A stretch of DNA of 64,000 bases, from contig NZ_LR134477.1 in NCBI RefSeq assembly GCF_900637975.1, positions 1,984,001 through 2,048,000 on the forward strand, written 5' to 3'. Origin of the DNA: Actinomyces viscosus. GTDB lineage: Bacteria; Actinomycetota; Actinomycetes; Actinomycetales; Actinomycetaceae. A program made the translations under genes and the position numbers. Position 1 is the first letter of the stretch, and every line of letters starts with the position of its first letter. The notes below the pieces were generated by a model that saw only the letters and a list, made by a program, of their open reading frames with translations, was not told the DNA's origin and ran no database searches. Below are positions 52,564 through 62,038 of this stretch, in pieces.

Positions 52564-53430
52564 ATGAGTAGCTCCGTTCCCGCACCAGCCACAGCACCCT
52601 CCGTTCTCGCACCTCACCGGCCGGTGGACGACCCCGTGGTCTCCGCCCGCAGTCTCACCAAGATCTACGGCCGCGGCTCGGGGGCGGTCAAAGCCCTCGA
52701 CGCCGTCAACGTCGACATCGCCCGGGCCCGCTTCACCGCCATCATGGGCCCCTCCGGGTCGGGCAAGTCCACGCTCATGCACTGCCTGGCCGGCCTGGAC
52801 TCGGTGACCTCCGGGCAGATCATGCTCGACGGCGACATGGTCTCCTCGATGAGCCAGCGCCGCCTGACCCGCCTGCGCCGCGAGCGCATCGGCTTCATCT
52901 TCCAGTCCTTCAACCTGGTCCCCACCCTCTCCGCGGCGGAGAACATCACCCTGCCCCTGGACATCGCCCGCAAGAAGGTCAATCCGCAGCGCTTCGACCA
53001 GGTGGTCGACGCCGTCGGCCTCAGGGAGCGCCTGTCCCACCGGCCCGCCGAGCTCTCCGGCGGCCAGGTCCAGCGCGTGGCCTGCGCCCGGGCGCTCGTG
53101 GGTGAGCCGGCGGTCGTCTTCGCCGACGAGCCCACCGGCAACCTCGACTCCCACTCCACCGACCAGGTCCTGGAGATCCTGCGCCGCAGCGTCGACGACC
53201 TGGGGCAGTCGGTGGTCATGGTGACCCACGAGCCGGAGGCGGCCGCCTGGGCCGACACCGTCATCTTCCTGCGCGACGGGCACGTCGTGGCCCAGCTGAC
53301 CGATCCCAACCGGGACCGGGTCCTGGACGCCCTGCGCGAGCTGAGCGAGGCGGAGTCCATGCAGCCCGGGCAGTCCGGGCCGGCCGCGCCCGCGGCCGGC
53401 GCCCAGGCTGAGGCCGTCAAGGGGGCCTGA
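52564..53430 (+). CDS. ABC transporter ATP-binding protein (MacB/LolD type)
   Basis: A 288-residue ATPase. Walker A GPSGSGKSTLMHCLAGLD, Q-loop FIFQSFNLVPTLSAAENI, signature LSGGQVQRVACARAL, Walker B VVFADEPTGNLD and H-loop VMVTHEP are intact. The FQSFNLVPTL Q-loop and PTGNLDS are typical of MacB/LolD/FtsE ATPases that pair with FtsX-like permeases. The gene is 3 bp from such a permease. Likely substrates are peptides, lipoproteins or antibiotics acted on from outside. The C-terminal ~25 residues (Ala/Gln/Pro-rich) are not conserved. Confidence 0.93.
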   Translation: MSSSVPAPATAPSVLAPHRPVDDPVVSARSLTKIYGRGSGAVKALDAVNVDIARARFTAIMGPSGSGKSTLMHCLAGLDSVTSGQIMLDGDMVSSMSQRRLTRLRRERIGFIFQSFNLVPTLSAAENITLPLDIARKKVNPQRFDQVVDAVGLRERLSHRPAELSGGQVQRVACARALVGEPAVVFADEPTGNLDSHSTDQVLEILRRSVDDLGQSVVMVTHEPEAAAWADTVIFLRDGHVVAQLTDPNRDRVLDALRELSEAESMQPGQSGPAAPAAGAQAEAVKGA

Positions 53431-53433
53431 GCC

Positions 53434-56028
53434 GTGAGACGAGTAGCCTGGCGCTCCGTACGCGCCCATGCCAAGCAGTTCTTCCTGACCACCTTCGCGG
53501 TCGTGCTGGGGGTGGCGTTCCTGTCGGGCACCCTGGCCCTGCGCGCCTCCATGTCGGAGACCTTCTCCAAGCTCGTGTCCTCCACCGCCACCTCGGACCT
53601 CTACGTCCAGGGCCCCAAGATCGGCAACGACAAAGCCAGTGGCGGCAGCGGCTCCAGCTCCTCGACGCCGCAGACCCAGCCCATCGACAGCTCCCTGACC
53701 GAGACGATCAAGCAGATCGACGGCGTCGAGGCCGCCAACCCCGGGATCCAGATGACCGGGGTCCTGGTGGGCGCCAACGACGCCCCCGTGACCACCTCCG
53801 GCGCCCCCACGCTCTTCCTGCCCATGTTCGACAAGGAGCCGGGTCGGAAGCTGGTGCAAGGTGATCTTCCCCAGGGCGAGGGCGAGATCGCCCTGGAGTC
53901 CGGGGCCCTGAAGACCTCCGGTCTCAAGGTCGGGGACAAGACGCACATCGTCCTGCAGGGCTCACCCACCGAGGTCACCGTGGTCGGCGAGTTCGCCTTC
54001 GACTCGCCCATGGCCGGCGCGACGGTCGTGGGACTGGACCCGAACTGGCTCATGCCCCTCGCCGCCCCGGACGGAAGGGTCTCAAGCATCTCGATCGACG
54101 TCGCCCAGGGCTCCTCGGTGGACACGGTCAAGTCCGAGGTCACCAAGATCCTCCCCGACGGCGCCCAGGTTCAGACCCGCGCCGAGGTCATCAAGGAGCA
54201 GAACAAGACCATCGAGGACCAGCTGGGCTTCATCCAGGTCTTCCTGCTGGTCTTCGTCGTCATCGCCATGTTCGTGGGCTCCTTCATCATCATGAACTCC
54301 TTCGCGATGAGTGTGCGCCAGCGAGTCAAGGAGTTCGCCCTCCTACGGGCGGTGGGCGCCTCACCCGCCTCGGTCTTCGGCGTCGTGTTCCTCCAGGCGG
54401 TCGTCATCGGAGTGGTCGGGGCCGCCCTGGGCGTGGCCGCGGGCGCCGGTCTCCTGGCCGGACTGTCCAAGCTGCTCGACACCATGGGCATGCCGCTGCT
54501 GGAAGGCACCGGCCTGACCGGGCCCATCATCGCGATCTCCCTGGCGGTGGGACTGGCCGTCACCGTCCTCGGCGCACTGCTGCCGGCGCGTGAGGCCGCC
54601 CTGACCCACCCGGTCGAGGCGATGCGCGGCGTGTCGGGCTCGCGGGAGAAGTCGCTCGTCCTGCGCACGATCATCGGCGGGCTGCTGCTGGCCGCCGGCG
54701 CGGCCGCGGTCGCCGCCGCCTGGGTCAACAAGGACCTGGAGCAGCGCAACCTCATCATGGGGCTGGGCGCGGGCGGCGTCGTCCTGGGACTACTCATCGT
54801 CTCCCCCACCCTGGCCCGTCCGGTGGTGGCCGTGCTGGGTCTGCCCTTCCGGCTGCTGCGGCCGGCCGGGCGCCTGGCGGTGCGCAACATCGTCCACAAC
54901 CCGCGCCGCACGGCCAACACCTCCGGTGCCCTCATGGTGGGCATGGCCCTGGTGTGCGCCGGTGCCACGCTGGCCGCCTCCTTCAACTCCTCGACCGCCG
55001 ACGAGATCAACAGGGCTCTCAAGGCCGACCTGCTGGTCCAGCCCGCAACCGCGAGCAGCCTGACCGCCCGGATCTCGAACGAGAAGGCCAAGGACATCGC
55101 CGCGATCGACGGCGTCAAGGAGACCTCCTCCTACACCGTCTACGCGGACGCGGTCACCAAGCCCGACGGCAAGCAGAACCCCACCGCCCAGGTCGTCGTC
55201 ATCGAGCCCGCCACGTACCCCAAGGCCTATGACCTCTCCGTAGTCTCCGGATCCCTGGAGGCTCTGGACGCCACCCACGTGGCGGCCACGAAGGACGAGG
55301 GCCTCGCAGTGGGTGACAAGGTCACGATGACCGGTCCCAACGGCGCCCTCGAGGCCACGGTGGGCGCAGTCGTCGACCCGAAGGGAATCGGCGGCAACTA
55401 CTTCGTCTCCCCCGAGGTGGCGGCATCGGTGGGCTCCTGGACCTCGCCGGGCACCAGCACCGACCCGGCTCACGTCCTGGACTCGCCCCTGGGCATGCTC
55501 CTGACCCTCGACGACGGCGCGAATCTCGACACGGTGCGGGGCAAGGCCCGCGACATCGTGGCCGACACCTACCAGTACTCGGTGCTCGACGCCAACGAGA
55601 TCTCCGACCAGGTCGGCCAGCGGATCAACCAGATGCTCGCGGTCCTCTACGGCCTGCTGGGTCTGAGCATCGTCATCGCCATCCTGGGCATCGTCAACAC
55701 GCTGGTGCTCTCGGTCTCCGAGCGCACCCGCGAGATCGGGCTCATGCGCGCCGTCGGGCTGGGCAAGGCCCAGCTGGCCGGGGAGATCATCACCGAGTCG
55801 GTTCTCACCGCCCTGTACGGCACGGTGCTGGGCGGAGCGACCGGCGTGGTCCTGGCCGCGGCCCTCAAGAGGATTCTGGAGGACCAGGGCCTTAAGACCC
55901 TGACCATCCCCTGGGGTCAGATGGTGGGCATGCTCGTGCTCTCCGTGGTGGTCGGCATCATCGCGGCCCTGTGGCCGGCGCTGCGCGCCTCCCGGGTCCC
56001 CGTCCTGGACGCCATCGCCACCGAGTAA
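53434..56028 (+). CDS. FtsX-like ABC permease (two-module)
   Basis: An 864-residue permease made of two FtsX modules. The first helix FFLTTFAVVLGVAFLSGTLA is followed by a large exterior domain (~45-250) and three helices with FAMSVRQRVKEFALLRAVGA. The second module begins around GRLAVRNIVHNPRRTANTSG and ends with LVLSVSERTREIGLMRAVGL and two further helices. This is the typical actinobacterial MacB-like permease partner, 10 helices in all. GTG 53434 with GGGGGCCTGA upstream, 3 bp after the ATPase. Mechanotransmission rather than transport through the membrane is usual in this class. Confidence 0.92.
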   Translation: MRRVAWRSVRAHAKQFFLTTFAVVLGVAFLSGTLALRASMSETFSKLVSSTATSDLYVQGPKIGNDKASGGSGSSSSTPQTQPIDSSLTETIKQIDGVEAANPGIQMTGVLVGANDAPVTTSGAPTLFLPMFDKEPGRKLVQGDLPQGEGEIALESGALKTSGLKVGDKTHIVLQGSPTEVTVVGEFAFDSPMAGATVVGLDPNWLMPLAAPDGRVSSISIDVAQGSSVDTVKSEVTKILPDGAQVQTRAEVIKEQNKTIEDQLGFIQVFLLVFVVIAMFVGSFIIMNSFAMSVRQRVKEFALLRAVGASPASVFGVVFLQAVVIGVVGAALGVAAGAGLLAGLSKLLDTMGMPLLEGTGLTGPIIAISLAVGLAVTVLGALLPAREAALTHPVEAMRGVSGSREKSLVLRTIIGGLLLAAGAAAVAAAWVNKDLEQRNLIMGLGAGGVVLGLLIVSPTLARPVVAVLGLPFRLLRPAGRLAVRNIVHNPRRTANTSGALMVGMALVCAGATLAASFNSSTADEINRALKADLLVQPATASSLTARISNEKAKDIAAIDGVKETSSYTVYADAVTKPDGKQNPTAQVVVIEPATYPKAYDLSVVSGSLEALDATHVAATKDEGLAVGDKVTMTGPNGALEATVGAVVDPKGIGGNYFVSPEVAASVGSWTSPGTSTDPAHVLDSPLGMLLTLDDGANLDTVRGKARDIVADTYQYSVLDANEISDQVGQRINQMLAVLYGLLGLSIVIAILGIVNTLVLSVSERTREIGLMRAVGLGKAQLAGEIITESVLTALYGTVLGGATGVVLAAALKRILEDQGLKTLTIPWGQMVGMLVLSVVVGIIAALWPALRASRVPVLDAIATE

Positions 56029-56111
56029 GGAGACGAGCAGGAGAACCCGGGCGGTCACCGCCCGGCCCGCTCGATCCACCCGGAACCGGATTACTCACGG
56101 AACCACTCACC

Positions 56112-56159
56112 CCGGCGCCCCGGCCTGTCCCCCTCAGTGGGGACCGACCGGGGCGCCGG
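56112..56159 (+). terminator. Hairpin after the FtsX-type permease
   Basis: A 12-bp perfect stem CCGGCGCCCCGG / CCGGGGCGCCGG, with a second small stem GTCCCC/GGGGAC inside the loop. It lies 84 bp after the permease stop and separates the two ABC operons. No U-run. Confidence 0.65.
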
Positions 56160-56229
56160 CGCGCTATCTCCCATCTCACCGGTTCTCCCTCTGCCGCACC
56201 CGCCCCGGCTCCGATAGCCTCGTGCGATC

Positions 56230-58167
56230 ATGCCCGAGCCGTCCACCCGGTCGTTCCGGAACGCCCCGAACAGCCCGTCCGCACTGTCCTCGCCGTCGAT
56301 GAGCCCCGACGCCCCGCTGCCCCAGCCCCCGTCCATCGGGGCCGGGGCTCTTCTGCGGTGGCTGCTGCGCCGCGCCGCCGTCCCGGTCGCGCTGGCGACC
56401 CTGGCGGCCTGCACCTCCAACATCATCCAGGCGATCGTGCCGGCCTTCCTGGGCCAGGCCCTCGACGCCGGGATCGAGAACGGCCTCAACGCCCGCGTCT
56501 GGGGGATCGGGGCGCTGCTGCTGGTGCTGTTCGTCGTTTACGCCGTCGGGGACACGATGCTGTCCTACTTCGGGGTGACGGCCTGGATGCGCACGGCCTT
56601 CGACGTCGACCGGCTCGTGGGCCGGCAGGTCTCCGCCACCGGCAAGGACCTGTCCCGGCAGGTCTCCACCGGCGAGGTCGCCACCATCATCGCCTCCGAC
56701 GCCGACTACCTGGGCAATCTCATCGAGCACCTGCCGGCCCTGCTGGGGGCGGCGGCCAGCTTCATCGTCGTGGCCGTCCTCATGCTCCGCACCTCGGTGA
56801 GCCTGGGGCTGGTGGTCATCCTGGGCATGCCGCTGGTGGCGGCGATCGTCACCCTGGTCATCCGCCCCCTGCAGAAGCGTCAGGCCGTCCAGCGCGAGGC
56901 GCAGTCCGCCGTCACCACGATCACCACCGACACGGTGGCGGGCCTGCGGATCCTGCGGGGCATCGGCGGGGAGGACGTCTTCGCCCGCCGCTACCGGGAC
57001 GCCTCCCAGGAGCTGCGGCGCCGCGGCGTCGAGGTGGCCTCCTCCCAGGCCACCCTCATGACCCTCCAGGTGCTGCTGCCCGGGCTCTTCGCCGCCGTCG
57101 TCGTGTGGATCGCCGCCCGCATGGCCGTGGCCGGCAGCCTCACCCCCGGCGGGCTCATCACCTTCTACGGCTACACCGCCTACCTGTCCTGGCCGCTGTG
57201 GGTCTTCACCAACTCCGTGCAGGACTACACCCGGGCCATCGTCGGGGCCCGGCGCCTGAGCCGCCTGCTGCAGGTGACGCCGGCGGCCGGCAGCCTCGTG
57301 GAGCGCCTCGACCTGGACCCCGCCGCCGCCCAGCCCCTCAGCGGTGAGCTGGTGGACACCGGAAGCGGTCTGCGCCTGGAGGAGGGCCGCATGACGGCCC
57401 TGGTGTGCCCGGACCCGGAGGTCTCAGCCGAGCTGGCCACGCGCCTGGGCCGCTTCACCGACTCCGGGCCCACCGTCACCCTGGCGGGCAGGCCGCTGAC
57501 CACCATGCCGCTGGACCAGGTGCGCGCCAGCATCGTCGTGGCCGGGGCGACCGCCCAGCTCTTCACCGGGACCCTGCGCGAGGCCCTTGATGTGCGCGGC
57601 GGTCCCGACCCGCGGCCGGCGGACCTCAAGGAGCTCGTGCGCGCCGAGGCCGAGCGCACCACCGGGGCCGACGTCGACCAGCAGGTCCGCGCCCAGGAGC
57701 GCCACGCGCCCGGCGACGACCGCCTGCTGGAGGCCATCGAGATCGCCGACGCCGGCGACGTCCTGACCTCGCTCAGCGAGGGCCTGGCCGGGATGATCAC
57801 CGAGAAGGGCCGGTCCCTGTCCGGCGGGCAGCGCCAGCGCGTCGCCCTGGCCCGGGCCCTGCTCACCGAGGCCCCCACGCTCGTGCTCATCGAGCCGACC
57901 TCCGCCCTGGACTCCCACACCGAGGCCCGGGTCGCCAACCAGGTGCACCGCTCCCGCGCCGGGCGCACCACCGTCGTCGTCACCGCCTCCCCGCTGGTGC
58001 TGGAGGCCTGCGACGAGGTCGTCTTCCTGGACTCCAGCGGGACCGAGCTCCTGCGCTCCACGCACCGCGAGCTCATGGCGATGGCCCGCTCCGGCGACGC
58101 GCAGGCGGCCGACTACCGCGCCGTCGTCTCCCGGGCCCTGGGCGAGGACGCGGAGGTGAGCTGCTGA
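56230..58167 (+). CDS. ABC exporter half-transporter, degenerate nucleotide site
   Basis: A 645-residue membrane-ATPase fusion. Six helices (~35-350; [20 protein letters not shown] and [16 protein letters not shown] [20 protein letters not shown]) precede the NBD. Where Walker A should lie the sequence is [17 protein letters not shown], without GxxGxGKS. Walker B is [12 protein letters not shown], lacking the Asp, and the H-loop His is replaced (VVTASPLVL). The signature [16 protein letters not shown] is perfect. It therefore serves as the non-hydrolysing half of a heterodimer with the next gene, whose start overlaps its stop (TGATG). Substrate unknown; drug or peptide export is likely. Confidence 0.9.
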   Translation: MPEPSTRSFRNAPNSPSALSSPSMSPDAPLPQPPSIGAGALLRWLLRRAAVPVALATLAACTSNIIQAIVPAFLGQALDAGIENGLNARVWGIGALLLVLFVVYAVGDTMLSYFGVTAWMRTAFDVDRLVGRQVSATGKDLSRQVSTGEVATIIASDADYLGNLIEHLPALLGAAASFIVVAVLMLRTSVSLGLVVILGMPLVAAIVTLVIRPLQKRQAVQREAQSAVTTITTDTVAGLRILRGIGGEDVFARRYRDASQELRRRGVEVASSQATLMTLQVLLPGLFAAVVVWIAARMAVAGSLTPGGLITFYGYTAYLSWPLWVFTNSVQDYTRAIVGARRLSRLLQVTPAAGSLVERLDLDPAAAQPLSGELVDTGSGLRLEEGRMTALVCPDPEVSAELATRLGRFTDSGPTVTLAGRPLTTMPLDQVRASIVVAGATAQLFTGTLREALDVRGGPDPRPADLKELVRAEAERTTGADVDQQVRAQERHAPGDDRLLEAIEIADAGDVLTSLSEGLAGMITEKGRSLSGGQRQRVALARALLTEAPTLVLIEPTSALDSHTEARVANQVHRSRAGRTTVVVTASPLVLEACDEVVFLDSSGTELLRSTHRELMAMARSGDAQAADYRAVVSRALGEDAEVSC

Positions 58168-59897
58168 TGGCGCTCCCCGTCGCACCCGGACCGGTCGCCC
58201 TGCGCAAGACCTTCCGGATCATGGCCTCCTACCGGTGGCGCTTCGCCGTCGTGCTGGCCCTCCAGATCGTGGCCGTCCTGTCCACGCTCGTGGCCCCCCA
58301 GCTGCTGGGGCGCCTGGTGGGGCGGGTCTCGGCCGGGCGGGCCGACGCCGGCTACGTGGACCGGATCGTGCTGACCATCATCGCCGTCACCCTCGTGGGG
58401 GCGCTCATCAACCGCTTCGCCCAGAAGTACGCCCGGACCCTGGGCGAGTCGGTCTTCGCCGACCTGCGCGAGCGCATGATGAACCGGGTGGTGCACCTGC
58501 CGCTGAGCGCCGTGGAGTCCGCCGGCACCGGCGACCTCGTGGGGCGCACCACCACCGACGTCTCCCGGATCGAGTTCCTCGTGCGCGTGGGCATCCCCCA
58601 GATCCTCGTGTGCCTGGTGACGATCGTCTTCACCCTGCTGGCGGCGGCCTTCGCCGACCCGGTCCTGGCGCTCGGGCTGCTCGTCATCGCCCCGCCGGTG
58701 TGGTCGATGATGCGCTGGTACCTGCCGATCTCCATCCCCGCCTACCGGGCCGAGTCGGCCGCCCAGGCCCGCCTCAACGGCGCGGTCTCCGAGACGGTCG
58801 AGCACGCCGAGACCGTGGACGCGCTGGGCATCGGGGCGCGCCGCGAGCGGGCCATCATGGCCTCCATCAAGGAGGCCTGGTCCCTGGAGCGTTACACGGC
58901 GATGCTGCGGGTGCGCCTGTTCATGGTGCTCGACGTCGCCTGGCGGGCGCCCGTCGTCGTCATCCTCCTGTGGGGCGGGTTCCTGGCGGCCCGCGGCTAC
59001 GCGCCCCTGGGGGCGATCACCACCGTGACGCTCTACGCGATGGAGCTGCGCAAGCCGGTGGGCCAGCTCATGTTCTGGATCGACCAGGTCCAGATCGCCC
59101 AGGCCTCCCTGTCCCGCATCCTGGGTGTTGAGGAGGTCCCCGACGACCGCGCCCCCACCGGTGAGCAGCCCGACGGCACGCGGATGGTGCTCGACGACGT
59201 GCGTTTCTCCTACCGGGAGGGCGTCGAGGTGCTCCATGGGATCGACCTGGAGCTCGTGCCCGGGGAGCGGCTGGCCGTCGTCGGGCCCTCCGGCTCGGGC
59301 AAGTCGACGCTGGGGCGCATGCTGGCGGGCATCAACCCGCCCACCTCCGGGAGCGTCACCGTGGGCGGGGTGGCGCTGACCGACCTCACCGAGGACGAGC
59401 TGCGCCGCCACGTGGCCCTGGTGACCCAGGAGCACCACGTGTTCGTCGGGTCCGTGGCGGACAACGTGCGCCTGGGGCGCCCGGGCGCCTCCGACGACAC
59501 GATCCGCGAGGCGATCGAGGCCATCGGGGCCGACGCCTGGGTCGATGAGCTGCCCGAGGGGATGGACACGATGGTCGGCTCGGGGCACCTGAGCCTCACG
59601 CCGGCCCAGGCCCAGGAGGTGGCGCTGGCCCGGCTGGTGCTGCTGGACCCGCACACGCTCATCCTGGACGAGGCCACCTCGCTGCTGGACCCGCGCGCCG
59701 CGCGCACCCTGGAGCGGACCCTGTCCACGGCGCTGGCCGGGCGCACCGTCATCGAGGTGGCCCACCGCCTCTACACGGCGCAGGACGCCGACCGGGTCGC
59801 CGTCGTCATGGACGGGCGGATCGTGGAGCTGGGCACCCATGACGAGCTCGTGGCGCTCGGCGGGGAGTACGCGAGCCTCTGGCAGGCCTGGAACTAG
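58167..59897 (+). CDS. ABC exporter half-transporter, catalytic partner
   Basis: A 576-residue membrane-ATPase fusion. Six helices are followed by an NBD with intact Walker A (VVGPSGSGKSTLGRMLAG, near residue 375), Walker B LILDEATSLLD and H-loop VIEVAHRLY. Its signature is LSLTPAQAQEVALARL instead of LSGGQ. Together with the preceding protein it forms one canonical site (its Walker A/B with the partner's LSGGQ) and one fully degenerate site, as in heterodimeric exporters of the TM287/288 or BmrCD type. The start overlaps the partner's stop by one base, ensuring coupled synthesis. Confidence 0.92.
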   Translation: MALPVAPGPVALRKTFRIMASYRWRFAVVLALQIVAVLSTLVAPQLLGRLVGRVSAGRADAGYVDRIVLTIIAVTLVGALINRFAQKYARTLGESVFADLRERMMNRVVHLPLSAVESAGTGDLVGRTTTDVSRIEFLVRVGIPQILVCLVTIVFTLLAAAFADPVLALGLLVIAPPVWSMMRWYLPISIPAYRAESAAQARLNGAVSETVEHAETVDALGIGARRERAIMASIKEAWSLERYTAMLRVRLFMVLDVAWRAPVVVILLWGGFLAARGYAPLGAITTVTLYAMELRKPVGQLMFWIDQVQIAQASLSRILGVEEVPDDRAPTGEQPDGTRMVLDDVRFSYREGVEVLHGIDLELVPGERLAVVGPSGSGKSTLGRMLAGINPPTSGSVTVGGVALTDLTEDELRRHVALVTQEHHVFVGSVADNVRLGRPGASDDTIREAIEAIGADAWVDELPEGMDTMVGSGHLSLTPAQAQEVALARLVLLDPHTLILDEATSLLDPRAARTLERTLSTALAGRTVIEVAHRLYTAQDADRVAVVMDGRIVELGTHDELVALGGEYASLWQAWN

Positions 59898-60307
59898 GAG
59901 TAGTGCACCGGCGAGGGTGAGGGTGAAGGTGAGGCTTCCGGGCTGCGGCCTGCGGCCAGGTACTCGCTGACCGAGCTACTCCACGAGCCTCGGGTCCCAC
60001 TGGCCAGGGGTTAACCGCACTGCACGGGGGTCCGACCCACGTGGAGTGCCCCCACACCTCTCCCAGTAGGATCCAGACCTCGTGCAGCCGGTGCAGCCGG
60101 CGCAGCCGAGGTCTCCACCGCAGATCGCCGGTGGCGAAAGGCAGGCCTCATTCAGCAAACCTACAAACCCGCCCGGGCCTGCGTTGTTCCACGATGGCGC
60201 GCGCTGTGAGATTCTTGGGTCGGCGGGTCGTCCCACTGTCGCGATCCCGCCGCCTGGCAGTCAGTCGGCTGCACCCAACGCTGCACCTCACACGAGAAGG
60301 TCCGTTC
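59898..60307. other. Intergenic region before the holin-like operon
   Basis: About 410 bp without a supportable gene. GTGCAGCCG, GTGCAGCCG and GCGCAGCCG repeat in tandem at 60082-60108. The ribosome site AGAAGG for the next gene lies near its end. A promoter is expected but not fixed. Confidence 0.35.
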
Positions 60308-60793
60308 ATGCCCAACAACCAGCCACCTCCCCCGCCGTCGCAGGCGACGCCGTCGGCCTCCGCCGTGCCTCCTCGGGGGACCAACGGGTCCCAGCCCACG
60401 CTCGGTGAGCTCATCGCCCGTATCTCGGAGAACATCTCAGCGCTGGTGCGCGGCGAGATCGACCTGGCCAAGGCCAAGGGCCAGCGCATGGCCAAGGAGA
60501 TGGGCCTGGGGGCCGGGCTGCTCGGTGCCGCCGGGGTCCTGACCCTGTTCGCCTTCGGGCTGCTGCTGGGGTCGCTGACGTCGGGGCTGTCCAACGTCAT
60601 GCCGCTGTGGGCTGCCTTCCTCGTGGTGGCGCTGCTCCTCATCGTCATCGCCGTGCCGCTGGCCCTGGTGGGCGTCAAGCGGCTCCAGGCGGCCAAGGAG
60701 AGCGCCCCCACGCCGCAGGAGGGGCTCATGGAGTCGGTCAACACCGTCAAGGGCGCCGTCGCCTCCGGCCTGGAGAGGGGGAACGCCAAGTGA
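60308..60793 (+). CDS. Phage holin family protein (Phage_holin_3_6 / DUF1469)
   Basis: A 161-residue protein. A Pro/Ser/Gln-rich leader precedes the family core: LIARISENISALVRGEIDLA, KAKGQRMAKEMGLGAGLLGA, then two helices (AGVLTLFAFGLLLGSLTSGL; LWAAFLVVALLLIVIAVPLA). The amphipathic helix followed by two membrane helices defines the group. Despite the name, these are chromosomal envelope proteins in Actinobacteria, usually beside DUF3618 genes as here. ATG 60308 has AGAAGG upstream. It overlaps the next gene by 4 bases (GTGA). Confidence 0.88.
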   Translation: MPNNQPPPPPSQATPSASAVPPRGTNGSQPTLGELIARISENISALVRGEIDLAKAKGQRMAKEMGLGAGLLGAAGVLTLFAFGLLLGSLTSGLSNVMPLWAAFLVVALLLIVIAVPLALVGVKRLQAAKESAPTPQEGLMESVNTVKGAVASGLERGNAK

Positions 60794-61254
60794 GCACCAA
60801 CGCAGTACCCGCGCCCGCAGAGCCGTCCGCTGACGCCGTCCTGTCCGACATGGAGGCCCGGCGCCGGGCGCTGGCCGCCGACGTCGACGAGCTCGCCGCG
60901 CGCCTGGCCCCGAACAGCCTGGCCAGGGTCGCCAAGCTCAAGGCCCGCGAGACGGTGCAGGGCCTGCGCAACCAGGCCGTCAGCAAGGCCGAGGACGCGG
61001 TCGGGCAGGTCAAGAGCCGTCTGGCCTCCCTGGTCGGTGGGGGCACCGACCCCGACGGCGGGGTCGACTCCTACGAGCCGGGCACGATGACCCTCGGCCA
61101 GCGGGTCACCCGCCTGTTCGACGACGCCCGCGACGGCGACCCCGCCTCGCTGGGGATCGTCACGGTCGCGGGCCTGGCGCTGGCCGGCCTGAGCGTCACG
61201 GCCACCGTCGCCGCGGTCAAGGCCTTCTCCCGCTCCCGGGCGGCCCGGCCATGA
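60790..61254 (+). CDS. DUF3618 protein
   Basis: A 154-residue protein. DMEARRRALAADVDELAARL is the DUF3618 signature (I-x-x-x-R-x-x-L-A-x-x-V-D-x-L). A helical segment and one C-terminal membrane helix (GIVTVAGLALAGLSVTATVA) follow. GTG 60790 overlaps the holin-like gene, and its stop overlaps the next start (ATGA). Probably part of a membrane or envelope-stress complex with its neighbours; molecular role unknown. Confidence 0.85.
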   Translation: MSTNAVPAPAEPSADAVLSDMEARRRALAADVDELAARLAPNSLARVAKLKARETVQGLRNQAVSKAEDAVGQVKSRLASLVGGGTDPDGGVDSYEPGTMTLGQRVTRLFDDARDGDPASLGIVTVAGLALAGLSVTATVAAVKAFSRSRAARP

Positions 61255-61682
61255 CCAGCGGCTCGCAGGCCGACGCGTCCGGTGCCGGTGGCGCTGGCGG
61301 CGCTGGCGGCGCCGAGGAGACCGGCGCCGAGCCGCTGAGCCCCGAGCAGATCGAGGAGCGGCTGCGCGCCCAGCGGGTGGCTCTGGCGGCGAGCGTTGAC
61401 GAGCTCGCGGCCCGGGTGGACCCGCGCACCCAGGCGCGGGAGGCCGGCGAGCACCTGCGCGAGCAGGCCACGGCGAGGGCCGACCAGCTGCGCGAGCAGG
61501 CTGCGGCCGGCGCCGGTCGGTTGCGTGAGGAAGCCCGCAGGCTGGCCGAGCAGGCCGAGCAGACCTGGGAGAGCGCCCGTCAGGGCGACGCCGAGGCGAC
61601 CTCCGCGCTCGCCAAGGCGGCCGCCGTCGCCGGAGGCGTGGTGACCGCCGGCATCCTCCTGACCCGCCTCGCCCGCCGCTGA
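61251..61682 (+). CDS. Second DUF3618 protein
   Basis: A 143-residue paralog of the preceding product. A Gly/Ala-rich leader, then LSPEQIEERLRAQRVALAAS and VDELAARVDP (DUF3618), a long coiled coil rich in Arg, Glu and Ala, and a final membrane helix (AAAVAGGVVTAGILLTRLAR). The ATG overlaps the previous stop by four bases. Its last five codons, stop and following DNA are duplicated at 62681 beyond the NYN gene. Confidence 0.85.
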   Translation: MTSGSQADASGAGGAGGAGGAEETGAEPLSPEQIEERLRAQRVALAASVDELAARVDPRTQAREAGEHLREQATARADQLREQAAAGAGRLREEARRLAEQAEQTWESARQGDAEATSALAKAAAVAGGVVTAGILLTRLARR

Positions 61683-61833
61683 GGCAGGGGCCGGCCGCCT
61701 CGCAGGCATCGGCGGCCCCACAGGCATCGGCCCCCTCGCGGACAGCGGCCTCATCCCCGTCGCGGACGCACCATAGGGCCCGGCGACTCACCTTAGTGGG
61801 TCAGCCCGCAAGCCCTATGGTGCGTCCGCGCGC
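61668..61833. repeat. Direct repeat left of the NYN islet, containing palindromic repeat copy 3
   Basis: 166 bp similar to 62681-62827 (147 bp), differing by a ~19-bp indel and a few bases. It starts in the last five codons of the DUF3618 gene. It ends with the palindromic element 61761-61830, whose 19-bp arms (CGCGGACGCACCATAGGGC) are perfect. Confidence 0.88.
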
Positions 61834-61984
61834 CAGGCATGTGATGAGGACAGTGATATCACCGCGGTGGTCCGAGACCGAGCTCGTGAGAGCACACGCC
61901 TACCATCGAACAACTATGTGATGTGAAGCACACATGCGTTATCTGGTCAAGCACGCAGAGAACCTCTAATCTGTACCCATAACT

Positions 61985-62019
61985 CCCCGCCGTCCTCCGG
62001 GACTGGCGGGGTCTATTTT
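61985..62019 (+). terminator. Intrinsic terminator or attenuator in the leader of the NYN gene
   Basis: CCCCGCC-gtcctccgggact-GGCGGGG with an inner GTCC/GGAC stem is followed at once by TCTATTTTTCTTT, a rare true U-tract for this genome. It lies just before GTAGGAGG and the GTG start. A TAATCT-like -10 (about 61969-61974) would put it inside the 5' leader, so attenuation is possible; alternatively it ends upstream transcripts. Confidence 0.65.
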
Positions 62020-62038
62020 TCTTTGTAGGAGGCTACTC

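Noticed and set aside
60308..60793. Holin-like gene as evidence of a prophage
   Set aside because: This holin-named family is chromosomal in Actinobacteria and pairs with DUF3618 genes; no phage structural genes are present.
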